A program made the translations under genes and the position numbers. Below the pieces are notes generated by a model. That model saw nothing but the letters and a program-made list of their open reading frames with translations, did not search any database and was not told the origin of the DNA. Shown here piece after piece: positions 26,580 through 33,850 of a stretch of DNA of 64,000 nucleotides (its first letter is position 1; the number at the start of each line of letters is the position of its first letter). Source of the stretch: Thermoplasmata archaeon (GTDB lineage Archaea; Thermoplasmatota; Thermoplasmata; Lutacidiplasmatales; UBA184); assembly GCA_021817245.1 (NCBI GenBank), contig JAKAVQ010000005.1, positions 1 to 64,000 on the forward strand, written 5' to 3'.

Positions 26580-27187
26580 GCCGGCGCCGTGGGGTCGTCC
26601 CGGCGCAGCCGGTCCGCGTACTGATGCCGGAGCTTCGCCACCTTGGGCGCGATGACCAGCTGACAGTACGCCTTCTCGGGGTTCCGACGGAAGTACTGCC
26701 GGTGATAGGCTTCGGCCGGATAGAAGGTCGAAAACCGGACGATCTCGGTGACGATCGGTCGGTTCCAGATCCCGGCCGCCTCGATCTCGTGGAGCACTGT
26801 CTCCATCGCGGCCTTCTGCTCCGGGGTCCGGTAAAAGAGCGCCGAGCGGTACTGCGGACCGACGTCGTTTCCCTGGCGATCGCGCGTCGTGGGGTCATGG
26901 GTGGTGAAGAAGACGCGCAGCAGATCCCTCAGCCCGAGCTCGTTCGGATCGAACGTGATGTCGATCGCTTCCGCATGGCCGGTGCGGCCGGTGCAGACCT
27001 GCTCGTAGGTCGGGTTCGGGACGCGCCCGCCCGCATATCCCGCGACGACCTGCTCGACACCTCGGAGCTCCGAGAACACCGCCTCGGTGCACCAGAAGCA
27101 ACCACCGGCGACCGTCACCCGCTCGCGGCCGTTGGGCACCGCCGTCCCCGCATCGGGGCCGATCGCTGCCTCGGGTGTCCCGCTCAC
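26555..27187 (-). CDS. msrA: peptide methionine (S)-S-oxide reductase
   Basis: A 210-aa MsrA that reduces methionine-S-sulfoxide. The catalytic loop is VAGGCFWCTEAVF (GCFWC), with YAGGRVPNPTYEQVCTGRTGHAEA, FFTTHDPTTRDRQGNDVGPQYRS and FSTFYPAEAYHRQYFRRNP, all canonical. No ATG lies close; GTG 27187 was chosen and gives a ~25-residue leader before the first strand. It overlaps the 3' end of the LysE gene. Its MsrB counterpart is 15 kb away. Confidence 0.92.
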   Translation of the reverse strand: MSGTPEAAIGPDAGTAVPNGRERVTVAGGCFWCTEAVFSELRGVEQVVAGYAGGRVPNPTYEQVCTGRTGHAEAIDITFDPNELGLRDLLRVFFTTHDPTTRDRQGNDVGPQYRSALFYRTPEQKAAMETVLHEIEAAGIWNRPIVTEIVRFSTFYPAEAYHRQYFRRNPEKAYCQLVIAPKVAKLRHQYADRLRRDDPTAPAHTARTTK

Positions 27188-27314
27188 CGCGCCCCTCCCG
27201 TCCGGATCGGACTGACGCCCACCCGGGTTATCTCTTCTGGGGGTACCGGGAACGGTGACCGGGGCGAGACCCGCCCGACGACACTCTCTTACCCGAGAGC
27301 CGAGTGGGTCCTCC

Positions 27315-28199
27315 GTGCGTCCGCACGAGTTCGCCGCCCGCGTCCATGAGCTCGCCGCCCGTCGACAGCCCTTCGCGATGGCGACCGTGGTCCGAACCGA
27401 AGGCTCCACGCTCGCGAAGCGGGGGTTCAAGCTCCTGATCTCCCACGACGGTCGGGTCGTCGGGGGTACCTTCGGTGGCGGCTGCCCGGAGGGGCCGATC
27501 GTCGAGCTCGCGCTCGCGGCGATGGCGGACGGCGAAAGCCGGGTCGTCCGGATCCACCTGGTCGATGCGGCCGACGCGCTGCGGGGAATGGCCCAGTCGC
27601 CGGACAGGGACGAGATCTTCGTCGAGACCGACTGTGGCGGGACCCTCGAGGTGCATATCGAGCCGATGCTGCCCTCCGAGCGGCTGGTCGTGGTCGGCCA
27701 GGGGGGCCGGGACGACGTCGAGGAGGCGCTCGTCCGGTTCGGTCGGGCGCTCGATTTCGAGGTGGTCGTCGTCGACCCGAATCCGCAACTCTCGGCCGAA
27801 CCGGATCGTCTGCTCCGGGCCGGGATTCCCGACCTCGCGGACCTCTCGATCGGGGAGCGGGACTCGATCGTCATCCTCACGAAAGGAGAGCGGGACGTGG
27901 CGCTCCTGACCGCGTTCGCCCGCGTTCGGCCCCGCTACGTCGGCCTGCTCGCGAGCCGACACCGGGTCGCGAAGGACCGGGAGGCGCTCGCTTCGGACGG
28001 GGTCCCCCGCGAGTTCCTCGACGCGCTCCACGCCCCGATCGGCATCGACATCGGGGCCCGGAGCCCGGCCGAGATCGCGGTCTCGATCCTGGCCGAGGTC
28101 ATCGCGATTCGGTACGGTCGCGCGCCCGGGTCGCACGGCGGTCCGACGTCGGACGGGCCGACCCACCGAGCGCCGTCCGGCCGCCCTCCGACCGCCTAA
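27315..28199 (+). CDS. XdhC/CoxI family cofactor-maturation protein
   Basis: A ~294-aa XdhC/CoxI family protein. In xanthine and CO dehydrogenase systems these bind molybdopterin cofactor and assist its sulfuration or insertion. It has an N-terminal XdhC part (EFAARVHELAARRQPFAMAT, VVRTEGSTLAKRGFKLL, GTFGGGCPEGPIV) and a C-terminal Rossmann domain (LVVVGQGGRDDVEEAL, then PIGIDIGARSPAEIAVSILAEVIAIRYG). GTG 27315 was chosen because TTAC (27289-27292) is 23-26 bases upstream; a GTG at 27255 is the alternative. It lies 4 kb from coxMSL, and a second XdhC is at 38482-40206. Confidence 0.85.
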   Translation: MRPHEFAARVHELAARRQPFAMATVVRTEGSTLAKRGFKLLISHDGRVVGGTFGGGCPEGPIVELALAAMADGESRVVRIHLVDAADALRGMAQSPDRDEIFVETDCGGTLEVHIEPMLPSERLVVVGQGGRDDVEEALVRFGRALDFEVVVVDPNPQLSAEPDRLLRAGIPDLADLSIGERDSIVILTKGERDVALLTAFARVRPRYVGLLASRHRVAKDREALASDGVPREFLDALHAPIGIDIGARSPAEIAVSILAEVIAIRYGRAPGSHGGPTSDGPTHRAPSGRPPTA

Positions 28200-28660
28200 C
28201 GGGGCTTCGGGGTTCGGACGACGAACTGAACTTCCGTGCGGGCGAGCGCGTCGGCGTCGCGCCACGGGTCTCCCCGGTAGACCTCACGGTAGTCGCCGAC
28301 CGAGCGGATCGTTCCGTCCTTGCGGCGCCAGCGCAGCCAGTCCGAGAGGCCGTGGTAAACGACCTCCGGGGCCACGATCTTGGGATCGAACACGACCCTC
28401 GCCACCGTGCCTCCGCGGTAGGTCCGGACGCGCACTTCGCCCTCCGAACGAGCCCGACCGCGGATCTCGAGCGCGACTTCCCACGTCCGCTCCGCGGGTT
28501 CCCGAAAGATCCACTTACGGGTGCGGAGCTTTTGGTGGTCCGCCCATCGGACCAGAGCTCCGAACTTCCGGCGGATCTGCGCATCGCTCCACGGCCCCGT
28601 CCAACGAAGGGTGGCGACTCGGTACGACGGCGCGCGCTTCAGCTCGAACCGGACGGTCAT
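28196..28660 (-). CDS. GyrI-like small-molecule-binding protein
   Basis: A 154-aa protein with the GyrI-like/effector-binding fold of AraC-type regulators but without a DNA-binding domain. Segments such as YRVATLRWTGPWSDAQIRRKF, WEVALEI and YRGGTVARVVF, and the late helix-strand TIRSVGDYREVYRGDP, match the tandem SHS2-like fold. It may bind hydrophobic cationic compounds. The stop overlaps that of the convergent xdhC-like gene by four bases, and it is the last gene of the moaA-cox accessory direction, 42 bases after coxG. Confidence 0.65.
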   Translation of the reverse strand: MTVRFELKRAPSYRVATLRWTGPWSDAQIRRKFGALVRWADHQKLRTRKWIFREPAERTWEVALEIRGRARSEGEVRVRTYRGGTVARVVFDPKIVAPEVVYHGLSDWLRWRRKDGTIRSVGDYREVYRGDPWRDADALARTEVQFVVRTPKPR

Positions 28661-28702
28661 GTTCGATCGACCTGCGTCCGGGAAGCCCTTAGAGCTCTTG
28701 AG

Positions 28703-29179
28703 TCAACCGCCGGCGCTCTCTGCTTCGAGCTGCTCGCGGGCGCGGTCGAAGAGCGAGTGGGTCTTCTTGTCGACCGTGGTCCGGAGGATCCGCTCCCCCA
28801 CCGACGCGACCGGGCCGGAGAACGTGAGCTCGCGCGACCAGCGGACCGTCGTGCCCCCGTCGCTCGGCAGGAAAGTGATCACGACGGAGGCATCGAGACC
28901 GATCCCGAGGCCGCTCCCGTGGACCTGGGCGACGATGCGGGCGGGACGGTCGAGCTCCCGGTACTCGATCGAGAGGCGGAAGGTGCCTCGGATGAACGCC
29001 ACGCCGGTCGTCACGGTTCCGGTGAAGTGGGCCGGGTCCTGCACCTCGACCGTGTGAAGGTCGTCCGAGCCGTCGAGAAGGCGTCGGGCATCGACGAACA
29101 GGTCGAACGCGGCCTCGGGGCCGCGCCGAACCTGGAACTCTCCGTCGATCTTAACTCCGGGACCCTCGCGCCGAACAAT
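28703..29179 (-). CDS. coxG: CoxG-like SRPBCC protein
   Basis: A CoxG-family protein (CO dehydrogenase subunit G, START-like/SRPBCC fold), linked in bacteria to membrane recruitment of aerobic CO dehydrogenase. Segments include VKIDGEFQVRRGPEAAFDLF, FTGTVTTGVAFIRGTFRL and DASVVITFLPSDGGTTVRW. The first canonical start, GTG at 29044, would cut off ~35 family-typical residues; upstream codons stay open to TAG at 29237-29239 but contain no ATG, GTG or TTG. I place the start at ATT 29179 as the best candidate; this is uncertain. The gene follows coxE. Confidence 0.7.
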   Translation of the reverse strand: MVRREGPGVKIDGEFQVRRGPEAAFDLFVDARRLLDGSDDLHTVEVQDPAHFTGTVTTGVAFIRGTFRLSIEYRELDRPARIVAQVHGSGLGIGLDASVVITFLPSDGGTTVRWSRELTFSGPVASVGERILRTTVDKKTHSLFDRAREQLEAESAGG

Positions 29180-29236
29180 GGTGTCGGCGAATCTCGAACG
29201 ACCGCCCGCGAATGAACCTTTCCCGGACGGTCGGCG

Positions 29237-30394
29237 CTAGCGGGGAGAGGGACGAACGGTCGTTCCGCTCCGACCTCGGTACGGGAGGGGGAAGCGCGCG
29301 GGGCTGGTCAGCAGGTCGAGCTGGGGCAGGACCGACTTCAGCGCGGCCGTCTCGGGCACGAAGTCGCGCTCCGCCGCGTGGGGGTTCACCCAGACGAGCC
29401 GACGGGCCGCCCGGCGCAGCCGCCCGACCTCGCGCGCCAGCGCCTCGGGCTCGCCGAGGTCCCAGCCGTCACTCGCGATCACAACAGTCGTGCTCGGCCG
29501 CACGAGTCCGCCCCAGTGCCGTCGGAACTCCGCGAGGCAGTGGGCGATCTGGGTACCTCCTCCCGCCCTCGGGAGTCGGACTTCGAGGTCGGGGAGCGCT
29601 CGGGGGTACGGAAGCCCGTGAAAGAGCATCGAGACCTCCTCGATCTCGTGACCGAAAGCGTAGATCCGAGTGCGAGGGATCGCACGCGCGAGCGCGTGCA
29701 GGAGAGCGAAGAGGTCGCTCGAGTGCTCGCGCATCGATCCGCTCACATCCCAGAGGACCACGAGGTCCGCCCTCCGGGGGGCCCGGCGCCGACGGACGAG
29801 CTCGACCCACTCGCCGCCCGTGCGCATCCCCCGGCGCACCGTCCGCCGAAGGTCGACGCCGCCCTCTGGGGCGTGTTCCCAGCGCCGCCCGGGCAGCGTC
29901 GCGACGTGACGGCGGAAGCGTCGCGCGGCATGACCGAGCTTTCGCAGCTCCTCGGCCGGCCGCGCGGAGATTCCGTGGTCCGACGCGGGAGCCGCCCGGC
30001 TATAGCGGCCCTCCATCGTCTCGGAGGACTCTTCCCGGTCCGGTAATCGACGGCGCGGTAGTGGAGAAGGCATCCCGGTCCGTCGCTCCCATGAGCGGGC
30101 CGCCGCGCGGCCGTCCGGCGGGGGGGAGATCGGGGGAGGAGCGGCCCCGTCCCAGTACGCGTCGAAGATCTCCTCGACCGTGCGGACCTCGGCAGGCGAC
30201 TTCGCGAGCGTCACGCGGCAGGCCGTGCGCGCGGAGGGCCGTTCGAGCAGCGGCAGGACCCGAAGCGCCGCCCCCAGGTCGACGGTTGCGCCGGTCCCGA
30301 CCGGCACTCCGTGGAGCCGGAGTTGGCCGACGAACCCTTGGAGGCGAGACAGGAACCGGGTGTCGGACACCGGTGCGTCGGCCCCGGAGCTCAT
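29237..30394 (-). CDS. coxE: CoxE-like VWA-domain protein
   Basis: A 385-aa protein of the CoxE family, which with the AAA+ protein CoxD is needed to mature the copper-sulfur-molybdenum site of CO dehydrogenase. The C-terminal von Willebrand A domain has the metal-ion-dependent adhesion site DVSGSM, the threonine in GGGTQIA and the aspartate in ASDGWD. The N-terminal ~200 residues are helical and basic. Its ATG overlaps the coxD stop (ATGA, 30391-30394), so the two are translationally coupled. Confidence 0.88.
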   Translation of the reverse strand: MSSGADAPVSDTRFLSRLQGFVGQLRLHGVPVGTGATVDLGAALRVLPLLERPSARTACRVTLAKSPAEVRTVEEIFDAYWDGAAPPPISPPPDGRAAARSWERRTGMPSPLPRRRLPDREESSETMEGRYSRAAPASDHGISARPAEELRKLGHAARRFRRHVATLPGRRWEHAPEGGVDLRRTVRRGMRTGGEWVELVRRRRAPRRADLVVLWDVSGSMREHSSDLFALLHALARAIPRTRIYAFGHEIEEVSMLFHGLPYPRALPDLEVRLPRAGGGTQIAHCLAEFRRHWGGLVRPSTTVVIASDGWDLGEPEALAREVGRLRRAARRLVWVNPHAAERDFVPETAALKSVLPQLDLLTSPARFPLPYRGRSGTTVRPSPR

Positions 30395-31296
30395 GGCGCC
30401 GTAAGGAGGGAGGCCGCCCGGTCTCCGTGGTACGTGGCGAGGTCCCGGGCGTCCTTGAGGAGGAGCCCGAGCGTCTCGGAGACCGTCCGAGCCCGCACGT
30501 TCGCCTCCCCGAGGGCCAACAGCGCGCTCGCCCAATCGAGGGTCTCGGCGACCCCGGGACGCTTCGCAAGGTCCTCCTGCCCGCGCAACCGCTGGACGAA
30601 CGTCGCGATCTCCCGAGCCAGGTGCTCCGAGAGCTCGGGCAGCCGACGCCGGAGGATCTCGACCTCCTTTTCCGGCGAGGGGTAGCCGATGTACGCGTAC
30701 AGGCACCGTCGCTTGATGGCATCCCCGAGCTCGCGCGTCCGGTTCGAGGTGAGGATGACGATCGGCACCCGTTTCGCGCGGATCGTGCCGAGCTCGGGAA
30801 CCGTGACCTGGAAGTCGGAGAGGACCTCAAGGAGCAGCCCTTCGAACTCCTCGTCGGCGCGGTCGAGCTCGTCGATCAAGAGGACCGGGGCGACCGGACC
30901 GTCCCCCTCCAGCGCGCGGAGCAGCGGGCGCCGCAGCAAAAACCGCTCGCTATAGATCTCGCTCTCCACCTCGGCCGAGGTCCGGTCGCGCTCGTGGAGA
31001 CGGATCGCTACGAGCTGCCGGGGGTAGTCCCACTCGTAGAGCGCCGCGCTGACGTCGAGGCCCTCGTAGCACTGCAGACGGATCAGGGAGGTGCCGGCCG
31101 CGGCGGCGAGCGCTTTCGCGATCTCCGTCTTCCCGCATCCGGGTTCCCCCTCGAGAAGGAGGGGCTTCTCCAGCCGGATCGCGAGGAAGACGGCCGTGGC
31201 GAGGTCCCGGTCGATGACGTACCTCTGGGAGGAGAGCGCCACCAGAAACGCGTCGACGGAGGCCGTGAACGGAAGCCCGGGACCGGCCCCGCTCAT
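30391..31296 (-). CDS. coxD: MoxR-type AAA+ ATPase (CoxD-like)
   Basis: A 301-aa MoxR-class AAA+ ATPase. Walker A is GEPGCGKTE (residues ~50-57), Walker B LLIDELDRADEEFEG, sensor 1 ILTSNRTREL, and the arginine-finger region AIKRRCLYAYIG. In the cox system CoxD works with CoxE as a chaperone for sulfuration and copper insertion at the CO dehydrogenase active site. Its ATG overlaps the moaA stop (31293-31296) and its stop overlaps coxE, so moaA-coxD-coxE form a tight unit. Confidence 0.9.
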   Translation of the reverse strand: MSGAGPGLPFTASVDAFLVALSSQRYVIDRDLATAVFLAIRLEKPLLLEGEPGCGKTEIAKALAAAAGTSLIRLQCYEGLDVSAALYEWDYPRQLVAIRLHERDRTSAEVESEIYSERFLLRRPLLRALEGDGPVAPVLLIDELDRADEEFEGLLLEVLSDFQVTVPELGTIRAKRVPIVILTSNRTRELGDAIKRRCLYAYIGYPSPEKEVEILRRRLPELSEHLAREIATFVQRLRGQEDLAKRPGVAETLDWASALLALGEANVRARTVSETLGLLLKDARDLATYHGDRAASLLTAP

Positions 31297-32267
31297 GCCC
31301 CCAGCTCGAAGGTCGGTACCGGGGCGCCGTGGGGGACCGGGAGACGGCGCGGGAACGAGGTGAGAAGGCCTCCATAGTACGGAACGCGGGTCGTGATCAC
31401 CCGGCGGAACGCCGCGCGCAGCGCATCGTCGTCCAGCCCTCGGGTCGGGACGAGGTCGTCGTTGCGATTGAGACAGCCCTTCAGCTCGCCCTTGTGGGTG
31501 ACCCGGAGGCGGTGACAGTTCGCACAGAACTCCGGATTGTAGACGGGGTCCACGACCTCCACTTCGGCCTCGCGGAAGAGGTAGACGCGACGGTGGTGCA
31601 TGTCCCGGACGAGGACCCGCGACGCGTTCGCCTCGAGCCAGCGCTTCACCGATTCGATATCGACCATCCACTCCGGATGGGTGACCAGCTCGGGCATGAA
31701 CTGGATGAGCTGAAGCTTGAGCCCTTCGGTCTGGCCGACGTAATCGATCATCCGGGGGATGTTTCCGAGCGTGGGACGGAAGACCACCATGTTGAGCTTG
31801 ACCGGCTTGAGGCCGACCCGGAGCGCTTCGCGAATACCCCGCAGCACCGGACCGAGCGACCCCTTCCGGATCGACCGGAACTGCTCGGGATCGATCGAAT
31901 CCACCGACACGTTCACACGCTTCAGGCCCGCGTCGCGCAACGCCTCGGCCCGCCCCTCCAACATCGAGCCGTTCGACGTGAGCGAGACGTCCGGGATCTG
32001 GGCGACGGTCCGTCCCACGATCTCCTCGAGGTCCAGGCGCACGAGCGGCTCGCCGCCCGTGAACTTCACCGATCGGATCCCGAACTCCCGAGCGACCCGA
32101 ACGATCCGCTCCACTTCGGCCGGGGTCATCTCTTCCCCGTGGGGGGTGCGGGGCCGCGCGACCGGGCCGAGACCCTCGTCGTGGCAGTAGACGCAGCCGA
32201 AGTTGCAGCGTTTGGTCACGCTGATGCGAATGTCGGTGACCTCGCGGCCGAAGGCGTCGGTGAGCAT
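31293..32267 (-). CDS. moaA: GTP 3',8-cyclase (molybdenum cofactor biosynthesis)
   Basis: A 324-aa radical-SAM enzyme that makes 3',8-cyclo-7,8-dihydro-GTP, the first step of molybdopterin synthesis. The N-terminal cluster is C21-NFG-C25-VY-C28; then VKFTGGEPLVRLDLEE, NVSVDSIDPEQF and the C-terminal second cluster CANCHRLRVTHKGELKGCL, diagnostic of MoaA. The start at ATG 32267 is supported by a TATA box (32293-32299) about 27 bases upstream; a longer frame reads through the promoter. It heads the operon that continues into coxD, coxE and coxG. Confidence 0.95.
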   Translation of the reverse strand: MLTDAFGREVTDIRISVTKRCNFGCVYCHDEGLGPVARPRTPHGEEMTPAEVERIVRVAREFGIRSVKFTGGEPLVRLDLEEIVGRTVAQIPDVSLTSNGSMLEGRAEALRDAGLKRVNVSVDSIDPEQFRSIRKGSLGPVLRGIREALRVGLKPVKLNMVVFRPTLGNIPRMIDYVGQTEGLKLQLIQFMPELVTHPEWMVDIESVKRWLEANASRVLVRDMHHRRVYLFREAEVEVVDPVYNPEFCANCHRLRVTHKGELKGCLNRNDDLVPTRGLDDDALRAAFRRVITTRVPYYGGLLTSFPRRLPVPHGAPVPTFELGA

Positions 32268-32292
32268 CGGCGACAGGACATCATCCGCCTCC

Positions 32293-32299
32293 CCATATA
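32293..32299 (-). promoter_or_regulatory. TATA box of the moaA-coxDEG operon
   Basis: On the minus strand CTATATG lies about 27 bases upstream of the moaA ATG at 32267. It is the cleanest TATA box of the locus and places the transcription start at or within a few bases of the start codon. Confidence 0.6.
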
Positions 32300-32369
32300 G
32301 CCCACCCGCCACGGTTGCGGAGGGGTCCCCAGGGCCTGACCGGTACGGCCCCGTGATACACCTTAGCAA

Positions 32370-32378
32370 GAACTATTA
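32370..32378 (+). promoter_or_regulatory. AT-rich promoter element upstream of coxM
   Basis: CTATTACTC sits about 46-54 bases upstream of the coxM ATG, in the divergent region shared with moaA. It is the only strong AT-rich patch on this side; the transcript would have a leader of about 20-25 bases. CGTAACC near 32389-32395 is a second candidate closer to the gene. Confidence 0.35.
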
Positions 32379-32423
32379 CTCATCGCGCGTAACCGCAACG
32401 GGTCTTGGCCCGAGGTCAGTTCG

Positions 32424-33299
32424 ATGATCCCGCCCGAGTTCGAGTACTATGCCCCCCACAGCGTGGACGAAGCGGTCTCCCTCCTCCGCCGGTTCGACGG
32501 AGAGGCGAAGGTCCTCGCGGGGGGGCACAGCCTGATCCCGCTGATGAAGCTCCGCCTGGCCCAACCCCGGGCGCTGGTCGACATCAACCGCATCCCGAAC
32601 CTGGCGTACATCCGCGAGGAGGGGGGGCACCTCAAGATCGGGGCGATCACGCGGACGGGGGAGCTGCTCGACTCGCCGCTGCTCCGCAAGTCCTACCCGA
32701 TCCTGACCGACGCCGCGCAGGAGATCGCCGACCCGCTCGTCCGGAATCTCGGCACCGTCGGCGGGAACGTCTGCCATGGCGATCCGGGCAACGATCTACC
32801 GGCCTGCATGCTCGCGCTCGGCGCGGAGGTCGTGGCGGAGGGTCCGAAGGGTCCGAGGACGCTTGCGGTCTCGGACTTCTACCGCGACACGTTCGTGACG
32901 GCGCTCGAACCGACCGAGATCGTGGTCGAGGTGCGGATCCCCAAGGTACGCCCCCATCAGGGAAACGCCTACCACAAGATCGAGAAGCGAGCCGGCGATT
33001 TCGCGATGGCCGGCGCCGCGGCCAACCTCATCCTCGATGGCTCGGGTCGCGTCGAATCCGCCGGCGTCGCCCTCACCGGGGTCGGTCCCACGGCCATCCT
33101 CGCGCGACCGGTGGCAGGAGCACTGGTCGGCCAGGCCCCGGATCCCTCCCGCCTCGCGCACGCGGCCGGTCTCGCCGAATCGGTCGCCGAGCCGAGTACC
33201 GACCTCCGGGGCCCGATCGAGTACAAGCGGGCCATGGCCTCGGTGCTCACCCGGAGGGTGCTCGAGCGCGCGCTGGCCCGGGCGAAGGGAGGAGGCTGA
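32424..33299 (+). CDS. coxM: aerobic CO dehydrogenase medium (FAD) subunit
   Basis: The 291-aa flavoprotein subunit of aerobic carbon monoxide dehydrogenase. It passes electrons from the Fe-S clusters to the quinone pool. The FAD-binding motifs are [17 protein letters not shown] near the N-terminus and [18 protein letters not shown] in the middle, plus [17 protein letters not shown]. Its stop overlaps the coxS start by one base (TGATG at 33297-33301). The order M-S-L is that of the classic cox clusters. Confidence 0.95.
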   Translation: MIPPEFEYYAPHSVDEAVSLLRRFDGEAKVLAGGHSLIPLMKLRLAQPRALVDINRIPNLAYIREEGGHLKIGAITRTGELLDSPLLRKSYPILTDAAQEIADPLVRNLGTVGGNVCHGDPGNDLPACMLALGAEVVAEGPKGPRTLAVSDFYRDTFVTALEPTEIVVEVRIPKVRPHQGNAYHKIEKRAGDFAMAGAAANLILDGSGRVESAGVALTGVGPTAILARPVAGALVGQAPDPSRLAHAAGLAESVAEPSTDLRGPIEYKRAMASVLTRRVLERALARAKGGG

Positions 33300-33850
33300 T
33301 GTCCGCGAGCGCGCGCCCCGTCGCGCCGGCCGCCTCCGTCACCTCCGGCGGGCGATCGATGCGCGTCGAGCTGACGGTGAACGGCGCACCGGTGGTCGCG
33401 GAGGTCGAGCCCCGTACCCTGCTCGTGCATTTCCTGCGGGAGGTCCTCGGCCTGACGGGGACCCACATCGGTTGCGACACCTCGAACTGCGGCGCGTGCA
33501 CGGTGCATCTCGACGGCAAGCCGGTCAAGTCCTGTACCGTGCTCGCGGTCCAGGTGAGCGGCCGGCAGGTTCGCACGGTCGAGGGCCTCGAGATCGGTGG
33601 GAAGCTCTCGCCGGTCCAGGAGGCGTTCGTCGAGGCCCACGGGCTGCAGTGCGGGTTCTGCACCCCCGGCATGATGATGACCGCGACCGAGCTGCTCTCG
33701 CGGAACCCGAACCCCTCCGAGCCGGAGGTACGGGACGCTATCCGGGGCAACCTGTGCCGGTGCACCGGCTACGTGAACATCGTGAAGGCGATCCAGCTCG
33801 CCGGTGCGAAGATACGGTCGGCCGCCCCGTCATCGGGAGGGAAGGCATGA
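33299..33850 (+). CDS. coxS: aerobic CO dehydrogenase small (2Fe-2S) subunit
   Basis: The 183-aa iron-sulfur subunit with two [2Fe-2S] clusters. The plant-ferredoxin-type site is [18 protein letters not shown] with a fourth cysteine in KSC, and the C-terminal alpha-helical site is [16 protein letters not shown] with [10 protein letters not shown]. The first ~20 residues are a low-complexity extension before MRVELTVNG; translation could begin there, but the TGATG overlap favours 33299. Its stop overlaps coxL in ATGA. Confidence 0.95.
   Translation: MSASARPVAPAASVTSGGRSMRVELTVNGAPVVAEVEPRTLLVHFLREVLGLTGTHIGCDTSNCGACTVHLDGKPVKSCTVLAVQVSGRQVRTVEGLEIGGKLSPVQEAFVEAHGLQCGFCTPGMMMTATELLSRNPNPSEPEVRDAIRGNLCRCTGYVNIVKAIQLAGAKIRSAAPSSGGKA

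Noticed and set aside
29212-31377. A 721-codon plus-strand frame opposite coxE and coxD
   Set aside because: The minus strand encodes VWA and AAA+ proteins with intact motifs; the plus-strand translation is Arg/Pro/Ser-rich.
33301-33360. A possible shorter CoxS starting at the ATG giving MRVELTVNG
   Set aside because: The TGATG overlap with coxM favours the earlier start; both remain possible but the longer form was kept.
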